From positions 1 through 25,754 of the forward strand of contig DLNM01000022.1 in NCBI GenBank assembly GCA_002479485.1: DNA of 25,754 bases. Reading direction: 5' to 3'. This DNA comes from Firmicutes bacterium UBA7510. GTDB taxonomy: Bacteria > Bacillota > Clostridia > Tissierellales > Sedimentibacteraceae. Shown one piece after another: positions 1 through 6,854 of the stretch. The notes under the pieces were generated by a model. It worked only from the letters and a program-made list of their open reading frames with translations, had not been told where the DNA came from and did no database searches. Both the position numbers and the translations under genes were made by a program. How positions within the stretch are numbered: the first letter of the stretch is position 1; each line of letters opens with the position of its first letter.

Positions 1-74
1 TATTGTCTAAGGTTCGTTTTTTTATACTTTATGTTTTTAATAATTTGTTGTCGTTTTTTAGCGACAGCTTTATT

Positions 75-103
75 AGTATAGCATGTCTAATTTTCTTTGT
101 CAA
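75..103 (-). promoter_or_regulatory. Sigma-A promoter, array member 1 (most downstream)
   Basis: On the minus strand a perfect -35 TTGACA (98-103) and a -10 TATACT (75-80) are separated by exactly 17 bases. A TG one base before the -10 makes it an extended -10 promoter. It is the last of four and therefore closest to the gene beyond the left edge. Confidence 0.85.
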
Positions 104-175
104 TGCTTTTTTTATTTATTTTTTAACACTTTTTTTACAGTTCTTTTCACATTGCTTGTCTTAGACAGCTTGACT

Positions 176-204
176 AGTTTATCATGTCATATCTTGTTTG
201 TCAA
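176..204 (-). promoter_or_regulatory. Sigma-A promoter, array member 2
   Basis: The -35 TTGACA (199-204) and -10 TAAACT (176-181) have a 17-base spacer, again with an extended TG. The sequence after the -10, AGTCAAGCTGTC, is the same as in member 3. A/T tracts directly upstream could act as an UP element. Confidence 0.85.
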
Positions 205-259
205 GAACTTTTTAAAAAAGTTTTATTAAGCTTTAACTGCTTTTTTCGACAGCTTGACT

Positions 260-288
260 ATCTTATCACAGTTACTTTTATCTGTCAA
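260..288 (-). promoter_or_regulatory. Sigma-A promoter, array member 3
   Basis: The -35 TTGACA (283-288) and -10 TAAGAT (260-265) have a 17-base spacer with an extended TG. It is followed by the conserved start region AGTCAAGCTGTCG. Confidence 0.85.
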
Positions 289-351
289 CAAGTTTTTTAA
301 CTTTTTTTATATTGTCTTATATTGAAATATATATTAACTGACAACCTTGTT

Positions 352-381
352 ATCTTAACACACCATAAATATGTATGTCAA
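352..381 (-). promoter_or_regulatory. Sigma-A promoter, array member 4 (most upstream)
   Basis: The -35 TTGACA (376-381) and -10 TAAGAT (352-357) have an 18-base spacer. The start region is more diverged than in the other members (AACAAGGTTGTCAG). It lies just beyond the terminator of the upstream gene. Confidence 0.7.
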
Positions 382-414
382 CAATAAATAACTAGTAATT
401 TTTTACAATATAAT

Positions 415-446
415 AAACCAAGCAAGTCTATAATTTTGCTTGGTTT
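415..446 (-). terminator. Terminator after the XRE regulator gene
   Basis: An 11-base perfect inverted repeat (AAACCAAGCAA and its complement) encloses a 10-base loop. It starts 9 bases after the stop codon of the minus-strand regulator gene. The T-run after the stem is short, so termination may be moderate. It isolates the promoter array from the genes behind it. Confidence 0.7.
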
Positions 447-454
447 TAAAAGGT

Positions 455-673
455 TTAATCTATTTTTTTACTCCTTACATACTCCAATATATCACCAGGT
501 TGACAATCAAGAACTTCACAAATTGCTTCTAAAGTTGAAAATCTTATTGCCTTAACCTTACCAGTCTTTAGGTTTGATAAATTTACATTTGATATGCCGA
601 CCTTTTCAGATAGTTCGTTTAAGGAAATTTTCCTATCTGCCATTACTCTATCTAATCTTAATATTATAGCCAT
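455..673 (-). CDS. XRE-family regulator, YozG-like
   Basis: This 72-residue protein is almost entirely one Cro/CI-type helix-turn-helix domain. It carries the family signature of a short DNA-recognition segment (ISLNELSEKVGISNVNLSNL, residues 16-35) followed by the usual LEAICEVLDCQPGDIL ending. Small stand-alone regulators of this type (YozG in Bacillus) are typically encoded next to a DUF2975 membrane protein, and here one lies 14 bases upstream on the same strand. The pair is therefore probably one operon, with this protein controlling its own expression or that of the membrane partner. The start ATG has a GAGGTG ribosome site five bases upstream. The target and signal are unknown. Confidence 0.85.
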   Translation of the reverse strand: MAIILRLDRVMADRKISLNELSEKVGISNVNLSNLKTGKVKAIRFSTLEAICEVLDCQPGDILEYVRSKKID

Positions 674-687
674 AATTCACCTCTAGT

Positions 688-1185
688 TTATAAAGTCTCA
701 TCATCTCTATTTTGATATTCAAATCCATATTTTATAATTCTTGCGAATATTATAATTATTAAGCCTTTTAAAAAAGAATTACCATCTATATAATATGAAG
801 AACCTGCAAAACTAAACAATACAAAATTAGTTTCAAAATTAGGAAGAATCGGTAATATAAATGATTGAATAATGTTATAAATACCTATTAAATAAACACA
901 CCAAGTAATGATCTTTGAAAAAGGTCTTTTCTTTATAAGTATTGATAAAAAAGTAATAAAGCATGTAGTCATTTGTAGACTAAATATAATATCTCTTACA
1001 AATACAACATTATATATGTTTACTTTTTCATCTCCAATTAATGAGTACAAAAGCACTATTAGTACAATTGCATATACACTGGTTAAAACACTACCTATTA
1101 CTAGTAAAAATTTGAATCCTCTTGAAAATTTTATTTCTTTATCTCTCTCACTATTAATTCTAATTTCTAAATTTTTATCTTCCAC
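688..1185 (-). CDS. DUF2975-type membrane protein (YoaS-like)
   Basis: A 165-residue integral membrane protein with four predicted hydrophobic segments (about residues 23-48, 61-80, 90-115 and 133-155) separated by short polar loops. Length and topology fit the DUF2975 family, whose function is unknown and which is usually paired with a small YozG-like XRE regulator, as here. The start is GTG, preceded by GAAGGGAG about ten bases upstream. A consensus promoter sits 36 bases before the start, so this gene is first of a two-gene unit. The pair sits between lysS and the promoter array at the left edge. I place the family by topology and partner more than by exact motifs. Confidence 0.7.
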   Translation of the reverse strand: MEDKNLEIRINSERDKEIKFSRGFKFLLVIGSVLTSVYAIVLIVLLYSLIGDEKVNIYNVVFVRDIIFSLQMTTCFITFLSILIKKRPFSKIITWCVYLIGIYNIIQSFILPILPNFETNFVLFSFAGSSYYIDGNSFLKGLIIIIFARIIKYGFEYQNRDDETL

Positions 1186-1220
1186 TAATGATATACTCCC
1201 TTCATAATATTTATAATTAT

Positions 1221-1249
1221 ATATTATTAGATAAATTTATTATTGTCAA
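1221..1249 (-). promoter_or_regulatory. Promoter of the DUF2975/XRE pair
   Basis: On the minus strand TTGACA (1244-1249) and TAATAT (1221-1226) are 17 bases apart, close to the sigma-A consensus. Confidence 0.8.
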
Positions 1250-1301
1250 TATATTTTTAATGTTTATCATTAAATATTTTATAATTATTATTAATTAACT
1301 T

Positions 1302-1350
1302 TAAAAAAACAGATATACAAAAGGCATTATATCCTCTATGTATATCTGTT
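1302..1350 (-). terminator. Rho-independent terminator of lysS
   Basis: An 11-base perfect stem (AACAGATATAC with its complement, 1309-1319 and 1340-1350) is followed on the minus strand by a run of seven T. It lies about 30 bases after the lysS stop codon. Confidence 0.9.
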
Positions 1351-1378
1351 ATAATCTGTTTATTAAGCTTGTTATTAA

Positions 1379-2854
1379 CTAATCTATAGGCTTCATTGTT
1401 GGGAATAGTATTATATCTCTTATAGATGTTTGATTTGTTAAGAACATTATAACTCTATCTACACCTATTCCTAATCCACCTGTTGGTGGTAAGCCTACCT
1501 CTATAGCATTGATGAAATCATTATCCATCATATGAGCTTCATCATCTCCGGCTTCTTTTTGTTTTAATTGATCTTCAAATCTTTCTCTTTGGTCAATTGG
1601 ATCATTTAACTCTGAGAACGCGTTAGCTATTTCTTTTGTATAAGCAAAAGCTTCGAATCTATCTGTTAATCTTGGGTCAGCTACATTTCTCTTTGCAAGT
1701 GGAGAAATTTCAACTGGATGATGTGTAACAAATGTAGGTTGAACAAGATGCTCTTCACAATATTCTTCAAATAATGCATTTATTACATGTCCTCTAGTCA
1801 TTAGAGGAGTTATTTCAATATGCTTTTGCTTTGCTACTTCTATAGCTTCCTCATCTGTATTTATTAAGTCAAAATCAACACCAGTATATTCTTTAACCAT
1901 ATCTTGCATTCTAACTCTTTTCCATGGTGGAGTAAAGTCTAGATCTGTACCATTGTAATTTATTTTTGTAGTACCATTAACTTTTTCACATACATATGAA
2001 ACTATATTCTCAGTTAAAGACATCATATCATTAAAGTCAGCATATGCTCTGTATACTTCCATTGCAGTATACTCAGGGTTATGAGTAGTATCCATTCCTT
2101 CATTTCTAAACATTTTGCCCATTTCATAAACGCCATCAGCTAAACCACCAACTATCAATCTTTTTAGGTATAGTTCATTAGCAATTCTCATATACATATC
2201 TATGTCCAATGTATTATGATGTGTAATAAAAGGTCTTGCATTAGCTCCACCAGCTATTGCACTTAGAATAGGAGTATCAACTTCCATATATCCATTATTA
2301 TCAAGGTATTCTCTTATACCTTTAATAATCAAATTACGTTTTTTAAATACTTCTCTTGTTTCAGGATTCACAATTAAATCTACATATCTTTGTCTATATC
2401 TAATTTCTGTATCCTTTAGTCCATGATATTTTTCAGGAAGTGTTTGTAGTGATTTACTTAAAAGAGTAACTTTTTCAGCTCTAACTGAAATTTCACCCAT
2501 TTTTGTCTTGAAAACTTCACCTTCAACACCAATAATATCACCAATATCATTAGTTATTAAGTAATTATATTCTTCTTCTCCTAGTGCTTCTTGCTTTGCA
2601 AATATCTGAATTCTTCCTTGGGTATCTTGTATGTCATAAAACCCTACCTTGCCTTGGCCTCTTTTTGACATAATTCTGCCAGCTATTGATACGTGTTTAC
2701 CTTCCATTTCGGTAAACTTATCCTTTATCTCCTCACTACTGCTTGTTACATTAAATTTTGAAATTTCAAAAGGGTTTCTTCCAACTCTTTTTAATTCATT
2801 AAATTTGTCTAATCTAACTTGTCTTAAATCACCTTGATTTTGTATTTCAGACAA
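1379..2854 (-). CDS. lysS: Lysyl-tRNA synthetase, class II
   Basis: This enzyme charges tRNA-Lys with lysine in the cytoplasm. The N-terminal third is the OB-fold anticodon-binding domain (through VSIAGRIMSKRGQGKVGFYD). The class II catalytic core follows, with motif 1 around the ETPILS-equivalent DTPILSAIAGGANARPF, motif 2 FRNEGMDTTHNPEYTAMEVY, and motif 3 GLGIGVDRVIMFL near the C terminus. The length of about 491 residues is normal. Two GTG codons at 2861-2866 extend the frame, but they overlap the only ribosome site (AAAGGTGG). The TTG at 2852-2854, eight bases downstream of it, is therefore the better start. greA lies just upstream in the same direction, with two hairpins in the gap. No T-box leader is visible. 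Confidence 0.97.
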   Translation of the reverse strand: MSEIQNQGDLRQVRLDKFNELKRVGRNPFEISKFNVTSSSEEIKDKFTEMEGKHVSIAGRIMSKRGQGKVGFYDIQDTQGRIQIFAKQEALGEEEYNYLITNDIGDIIGVEGEVFKTKMGEISVRAEKVTLLSKSLQTLPEKYHGLKDTEIRYRQRYVDLIVNPETREVFKKRNLIIKGIREYLDNNGYMEVDTPILSAIAGGANARPFITHHNTLDIDMYMRIANELYLKRLIVGGLADGVYEMGKMFRNEGMDTTHNPEYTAMEVYRAYADFNDMMSLTENIVSYVCEKVNGTTKINYNGTDLDFTPPWKRVRMQDMVKEYTGVDFDLINTDEEAIEVAKQKHIEITPLMTRGHVINALFEEYCEEHLVQPTFVTHHPVEISPLAKRNVADPRLTDRFEAFAYTKEIANAFSELNDPIDQRERFEDQLKQKEAGDDEAHMMDNDFINAIEVGLPPTGGLGIGVDRVIMFLTNQTSIRDIILFPTMKPID

Positions 2855-2923
2855 TTTGCGCACCACCTTTTTATCTTTTATTTTATTTTATTATTTTATC
2901 TACATCAATCACAAAAATTTATT

Positions 2924-2973
2924 GAAGAATCGTTTTTTGATTCTTCCATAGTGTGAAGTGTTTTTTTCACACT
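2924..2973 (-). terminator. Twin hairpins between greA and lysS
   Basis: Two adjacent perfect 8-base hairpins lie here: AGTGTGAA/TTCACACT directly after the greA stop, then GAAGAATC/GATTCTTC. On the minus strand the second is followed by a loose A/T run with five T. This may be a partial terminator, an RNA-stabilising element or a processing site within the greA-lysS unit. Termination strength is uncertain. Confidence 0.5.
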
Positions 2974-3444
2974 TTATACTTCTAAAATCTCATATTTTAT
3001 ATTTTCTCCATTTGGAGAAGTAACCTCAATTATATCTCCAGTCTTCTTGCCTAATAAAGCTGTTCCAAGTGGAGAAACATTAGATATTTTACCTCTAAAT
3101 GGGTCTGCTTCAGCAGAGCCAACAATATTATAATCCATTATTTCATCAAATTCAATATCTCTGATTTTTACCTTAGAGCCAATTCCAACAGTTCCTTTTT
3201 GTTTATGCTCTTCGATTATTTTTGCATGCTTAATCATCATTTCTAGCTTAGCTATTCTTTTTTCTACAAGTGCTTGTTCATTTTTTGCTTCGTCATATTC
3301 AGAGTTTTCACTTATGTCACCGAATGCTAATGCCACTTTTATTTTTTCTGCTACTTCCTTACGTCTAACTGATTTTAAATTTTCTAATTCGTTTACGAGT
3401 TCAGTGTAACCTTCAGCAGTAAGCAATATTACATTATTCTCCAT
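2974..3444 (-). CDS. greA: Transcription elongation factor GreA
   Basis: GreA stimulates the RNA-cleaving activity of stalled RNA polymerase. The 156-residue protein shows the N-terminal coiled coil with the tip motif DISENSEYDEAKNEQ (acidic residues that enter the polymerase secondary channel). The C-terminal FKBP-like domain carries VSPLGTALLGKKTGD, a GreA hallmark. The start is the ATG preceded by GGGAGAG about six bases upstream; an in-frame TTG five codons earlier lies within that ribosome site and is unlikely. A consensus promoter lies about 90 bases upstream, so greA-lysS can be transcribed independently of dusB. Confidence 0.97.
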   Translation of the reverse strand: MENNVILLTAEGYTELVNELENLKSVRRKEVAEKIKVALAFGDISENSEYDEAKNEQALVEKRIAKLEMMIKHAKIIEEHKQKGTVGIGSKVKIRDIEFDEIMDYNIVGSAEADPFRGKISNVSPLGTALLGKKTGDIIEVTSPNGENIKYEILEV

Positions 3445-3532
3445 GCCAATCTCTCCCAAAATATTATATACTAGTCTAGCAAATTATTTTTGCCAGCATT
3501 ATGAACGAAGTATTGCGTCAGTTTTTTAACAC

Positions 3533-3561
3533 ATTATATTAAAGTTAGGTAAATATGTCAA
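3533..3561 (-). promoter_or_regulatory. Promoter of greA
   Basis: TTGACA (3556-3561) and TATAAT (3533-3538) with a 17-base spacer on the minus strand match the sigma-A consensus fully. The leader of about 80 bases contains an imperfect 8-base hairpin (3478-3498). Confidence 0.88.
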
Positions 3562-3616
3562 CCATATTTTTAATAATATTATTTATAATATTGTAAGGTT
3601 ATTATTTCTTTTAACT

Positions 3617-4603
3617 TTATTCAATTTCTAAAGTTTCAATGTAGTTGTCAAGTAATTCATATAGTAATTCTAAACTATCTATTCTATTTATTTCACATCT
3701 TATATCTGATGATTTTTTAAGACCTTTAATATACCAACCAGCATGTTTTCGCATTTCTAGAACTGTCAATCTTCCTGGTAATTCTTTACTTAACATTTCT
3801 GCGTGTCTTTTCAACATTTCTACTCTTTGTGAGGGTGTTGGATTAACTATCTCATCTTTTCCATCTAAAGCATTTATTAAATTTTTAATCAGCCATGGAT
3901 TCCCTAATACACCTCTTGCTACCATTATACCATCGCAACTTGTTTCATCTAACAGTTTTATTGCATCCTCTATTGTAAAAACATCTCCATTACCAATTAC
4001 AGGTATGGATACATTTTTTTTAACTTCTTTTATTATTTTATAATCTGCCTTTCCAGAATAAAACTGTTCTCTATGACGGCCATGAACTGTTATTGCATCA
4101 GCTCCATTTGCCTCTATTATTTTAGCAAATTCAATCGCATTGATACTGCTACTATCCCATCCAGAGCGAAATTTAACAGTCAAAGGTTTATTTGAAGCAG
4201 CTTTTACCTTTTTAACTATTTCACCTGCTAGTTTTGGATTTTTCATAAGTGCAGAGCCATCTCCATTTTTAACAATTTTAGGCGCTGGACATCCCATGTT
4301 TATATCGATTATATCAATATTATTCAAATCATTAATTATTGTCTCAACAACATATGCCATTATTTCAGGTTCATTACCAAATATTTGCATAGAAACAGGT
4401 CTGTCATTTTCATTTGTCTTCATCAATTCTTCTGTTTTTTTATCTTTATAATATAATCCCTTAGCACTAACCATTTCTGTTGTAACAAGCCCTGCTCCAA
4501 ACTCTTTACATATTGTCCTAAAAGTTATATCCGTTATACCAGCCATTGGAGCTAATATTACATTATTTTCTAAAGTTACATTTTTAATTTTTAGCTTGCT
4601 CAT
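3617..4603 (-). CDS. dusB: tRNA-dihydrouridine synthase (DusB-type)
   Basis: This FMN enzyme reduces uridine in the D-loop of tRNA. The 328-residue protein starts with the family motif ILAPMAGITDITFR, has the catalytic cysteine in DINMGCPAPKI (Cys105), the phosphate and FMN-binding segments TVHGRHREQFYSG and VIGNGDV, and the late motif DGIMVARGVLGNPWL. The C-terminal helical domain ends with the HAGWYIKG tRNA-binding segment. All expected residues are present. The gene follows the BirA-like gene by 8 bases, so the two are translated from one message. The next gene, greA, has its own promoter. Confidence 0.96.
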   Translation of the reverse strand: MSKLKIKNVTLENNVILAPMAGITDITFRTICKEFGAGLVTTEMVSAKGLYYKDKKTEELMKTNENDRPVSMQIFGNEPEIMAYVVETIINDLNNIDIIDINMGCPAPKIVKNGDGSALMKNPKLAGEIVKKVKAASNKPLTVKFRSGWDSSSINAIEFAKIIEANGADAITVHGRHREQFYSGKADYKIIKEVKKNVSIPVIGNGDVFTIEDAIKLLDETSCDGIMVARGVLGNPWLIKNLINALDGKDEIVNPTPSQRVEMLKRHAEMLSKELPGRLTVLEMRKHAGWYIKGLKKSSDIRCEINRIDSLELLYELLDNYIETLEIE

Positions 4604-4611
4604 CTATATTC

Positions 4612-5400
4612 CTACCACTCAATAGTATCTTGACTATATTTTAAAAAGTCTTTTGCTCCACTCTTATCCAATATTTCTATTTCTCCAAAATTATTAATAT
4701 CTAAAGCCTCTACCTTTCTAACAGTTTTTTTGTTAATTTTTTTAACACCAATTGTTTTTCCTAAAAGGCAGTTATGTTTTTTAAATACTGATAAAGAACT
4801 TTTAATCATTTTTGTTTTGAGTAATTCATCATAGTATATTTCAATTTTATTTAAAATATTACTAATAATCTTTTCTCTATCTATTTCATCACTAATTATG
4901 TCAGATAATGCAATTTTCTTACCTTCTATTTCTTCGATTATATTATCCTTCATATCTAATACGTTTATATAAATGCTGATAATTAAGCTATCATTATCTT
5001 TCTTATCTATTTTTTCAGCAAAAACACTGCATATCTTTTTATCATTTATAAAAATATCATTTGGCCATTTTATATAACAATTAATTTTATCATCTAGTTG
5101 CAATATGGACTCACATATTGCTGCATTGGCTATTTGAATTATTTGTGAAGTGTAATCTTTTTTATTATTTTTCAAAATTATGCTAAAAAAAATCCCTTCA
5201 CCAAAATTACAATACCATGTTTTATTGTTTTTAAGCTTTAAATCCTCCTGTTTTTCTGTAAGAACTAACATACCAACTGGGCAATTTTCACTTATGTTTT
5301 TTGCCTTTACATAAACAGATATTAAATCTTCAAATTGTACAAAAGTTTGACCTATATATTTAGTTGATAAATTGTTTTTTATTTTCTCGTAATCGTACAT
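4612..5400 (-). CDS. BirA-like biotin/lipoyl ligase fold protein, motifs decayed
   Basis: The 262-residue protein has the overall layout of a biotin-protein ligase without an N-terminal DNA-binding domain: a catalytic domain with KWPNDIFINDKKI (residues 111-123) and a small C-terminal SH3-like domain. In functional BirA proteins the biotinyl-AMP loop reads GRGRxGRxW. Here the equivalent stretch is EDLKLKNNKTW, with all the glycines and arginines lost. The STN motif near the N terminus is also missing, the GIL after KWPND has become SVF, and the GxGxN strand has become SIYIN. The lysine of KWPND is kept. I therefore call the fold with confidence but doubt normal ligase activity. The second ATG is chosen as start because GGAGG lies five bases before it. 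It sits directly before dusB, where clostridia usually carry a true birA. Confidence 0.75.
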   Translation of the reverse strand: MYDYEKIKNNLSTKYIGQTFVQFEDLISVYVKAKNISENCPVGMLVLTEKQEDLKLKNNKTWYCNFGEGIFFSIILKNNKKDYTSQIIQIANAAICESILQLDDKINCYIKWPNDIFINDKKICSVFAEKIDKKDNDSLIISIYINVLDMKDNIIEEIEGKKIALSDIISDEIDREKIISNILNKIEIYYDELLKTKMIKSSLSVFKKHNCLLGKTIGVKKINKKTVRKVEALDINNFGEIEILDKSGAKDFLKYSQDTIEW

Positions 5401-5421
5401 AAATACCTCCATACATTTTTT

Positions 5422-5448
5422 TGCACAATAAACTCAAAGTTTTGTGCA
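5422..5448 (-). other. Hairpin between malic enzyme and BirA-like genes
   Basis: A 7-base perfect stem (TGCACAA/TTGTGCA, 13-base loop) lies in the 91-base gap. On the minus strand it is followed by A residues, not T, so it is not a rho-independent terminator. It could mark mRNA processing or mean nothing. Confidence 0.3.
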
Positions 5449-5491
5449 TGGAGTCGTGGGTTATCCTTATCTCCTAAAATGAAGAAATTTA

Positions 5492-6643
5492 TTATTTCCA
5501 AGCATCATATACTGCTTTTGCTACAGCAGTTGCAACCCTTTTATCAAAAGGATTCGGAATTATGTACTCTTCGTTTAGCTCATCTTCATTTATTAAATTA
5601 GCAATAGCATAAGCAGCTGCTATTTTCATATCCTCTGTTATCTTTTTAGCTCTAGCATCTAAAGCCCCTCTAAATATTCCCGGAAAAGCCAACACATTAT
5701 TTATTTGATTTGGATAGTCAGATCTACCAGTTCCTATAACTCTAATACCTACTTTTTTAGCAATCTCAGGCATTATCTCAGGTACTGGATTTGCCATTGC
5801 AAAGACTATAGCATCATTATTCATAGACTTGACCATATCTTCAGTTAATACATTTGCGGTAGAAACACCTACGAAAACATCTGATTCCTTTAATGCATCA
5901 GCCAAACTTCCAGATAAATTATCGTTATTAGTATTTTGTGCTAACCAAAGCTTATGTCCTTCTAAGTCTTTTCTTCCTTCTTCTAAGATACCTTTTCTAT
6001 CACAAACAACTATATTTTTAACACCTAATGACATTAACATTTTAGCAATTGCTGTTCCTGCCGCTCCCGGACCATTTAAAACAACTTTAATCATACTAAT
6101 ATCTTTTTTTACAATTTTTAATGCATTAATTAATGCAGATGAAACTACGATAGCAGTACCATGTTGGTCATCATGAAATACAGGTATGTCAAGAGCATCT
6201 TGTATTCTTTTTTCTACCTCAAAACATTTTGGCGCTGCAATATCCTCTAAATTTATACCACCAAATGTTGGAGCCATATTTATAACAGTATTTACAATGT
6301 CATCAGCATTCTGAGATTTTAAACAAATAGGAAATCCGTCTACGCCTGCAAAGTTTTTAAATAATATTGCTTTTCCTTCCATAACTGGCATAGCAGCCTC
6401 AGCACCAATATTACCAAGACCTAATACAGCTGTTCCATCAGAAACTATTGCAACAAGGTTTCCTTTAGCTGTATATTTATATACATTTTCTGTATTTTCA
6501 TGTATTTTTCTGCAAGGTTCTGCAACACCTGGAGTATAGGCAATACTCAAATCATCTCTATTTTCTATTTTCACTTTACTCACAACTTCTAGCTTACCCT
6601 TAGATATTTCATGCATTTTTAATGCTTCTTCATTATAATTCAT
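5492..6643 (-). CDS. NAD(P)-dependent malic enzyme
   Basis: This enzyme oxidatively decarboxylates malate to pyruvate and CO2 with reduction of NAD or NADP. The 383-residue protein is the short bacterial form. It shows the catalytic tyrosine in SIAYTPGVAEPC (Tyr36), SDGTAVLGLGNIG, the catalytic lysine in MEGKAILFK (Lys91), metal ligands in NLEDIAAP and FHDDQHGTAIV, and the Rossmann motif GPGAAGTAIA (191-200). An aspartate follows the second strand (VVCDRKG), often linked to NAD preference, but the cofactor cannot be settled here. The gene has its own promoter and a leader with a terminator-like hairpin, which suggests regulated expression. It is known as ytsJ or maeB in relatives. Confidence 0.95.
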   Translation of the reverse strand: MNYNEEALKMHEISKGKLEVVSKVKIENRDDLSIAYTPGVAEPCRKIHENTENVYKYTAKGNLVAIVSDGTAVLGLGNIGAEAAMPVMEGKAILFKNFAGVDGFPICLKSQNADDIVNTVINMAPTFGGINLEDIAAPKCFEVEKRIQDALDIPVFHDDQHGTAIVVSSALINALKIVKKDISMIKVVLNGPGAAGTAIAKMLMSLGVKNIVVCDRKGILEEGRKDLEGHKLWLAQNTNNDNLSGSLADALKESDVFVGVSTANVLTEDMVKSMNNDAIVFAMANPVPEIMPEIAKKVGIRVIGTGRSDYPNQINNVLAFPGIFRGALDARAKKITEDMKIAAAYAIANLINEDELNEEYIIPNPFDKRVATAVAKAVYDAWK

Positions 6644-6670
6644 ATTTATACTCCTACACTAAATTATTAT

Positions 6671-6693
6671 AAAAAAGCGAAACAAGTTTCGCT
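6671..6693 (-). terminator. Terminator-like hairpin in the malic enzyme leader
   Basis: On the minus strand the stem AGCGAAA/TTTCGCT with a 4-base loop is followed by six T. It lies between the malic enzyme promoter and its start codon, roughly 20 bases after the likely transcription start, and not after another gene, whose terminator lies further upstream. This placement suggests transcription attenuation. A GTTTC upstream in the leader could pair with GAAAC in the stem as an alternative structure. Confidence 0.65.
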
Positions 6694-6717
6694 CTATACA
6701 CTTAAGAAACAAATTTA

Positions 6718-6746
6718 ATAATACCATAATTTATTATTCATCTCAA
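6718..6746 (-). promoter_or_regulatory. Promoter of the malic enzyme gene
   Basis: TTGAGA (6741-6746) and TATTAT (6718-6723) have a 17-base spacer on the minus strand. It lies between two terminator hairpins, so it is the only local source of the malic enzyme message. Confidence 0.75.
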
Positions 6747-6800
6747 TATTTTAATAAAAAAAGTTATTCATTTTTATATACTAAATAATATTCTTATTAT

Positions 6801-6846
6801 ATAAAAAAGAGCTCAAATATTTTTAATAAAAAGATATTGGCTCTTT
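6801..6846 (-). terminator. Terminator after the tail-tube-like gene
   Basis: A long imperfect stem closed by AAAGAGC/GCTCTTT is followed by six T on the minus strand, about nine bases after the stop codon of the upstream gene. Confidence 0.85.
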
Positions 6847-6854
6847 AATTAACT

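Larger units (their letters stand above)
61..387 (-). repeat. Four imperfect promoter-bearing repeats
   Basis: Read on the minus strand, this stretch holds four related units spaced about 84 to 101 bases apart. Each starts with a TTGACA -35 box, has a 17 or 18 base spacer ending in or near TG, a -10 box, and then a shared start region of the form AGTCAAGCTGTCG (less exact in the two outermost units). T-rich filler (A-rich on the transcribed strand) separates the units. No open reading frame of note lies here. The layout suggests promoter duplication, not an RNA or protein repeat. All four point toward the left edge of the window, where the transcribed gene must lie. Confidence 0.8.

Noticed and set aside
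21..56. A fifth promoter at the far left
   Set aside because: The minus strand shows only CGACAA and a poor -10 with bad spacing; not convincing next to the four clear ones.
61..387. Short repeats with regular spacing that could be a CRISPR array
   Set aside because: The repeats are imperfect, spacings vary (84-101 bases), the fillers are T-rich low-complexity DNA, and each unit is a proper promoter.
908..1207. 99-codon plus-strand open frame
   Set aside because: It lies opposite the DUF2975 gene, which has a promoter, ribosome site and membrane protein pattern; the plus-strand frame has none of these.
2855..2973. T-box leader before lysS
   Set aside because: No T-box consensus or specifier structure is visible in the short greA-lysS gap.
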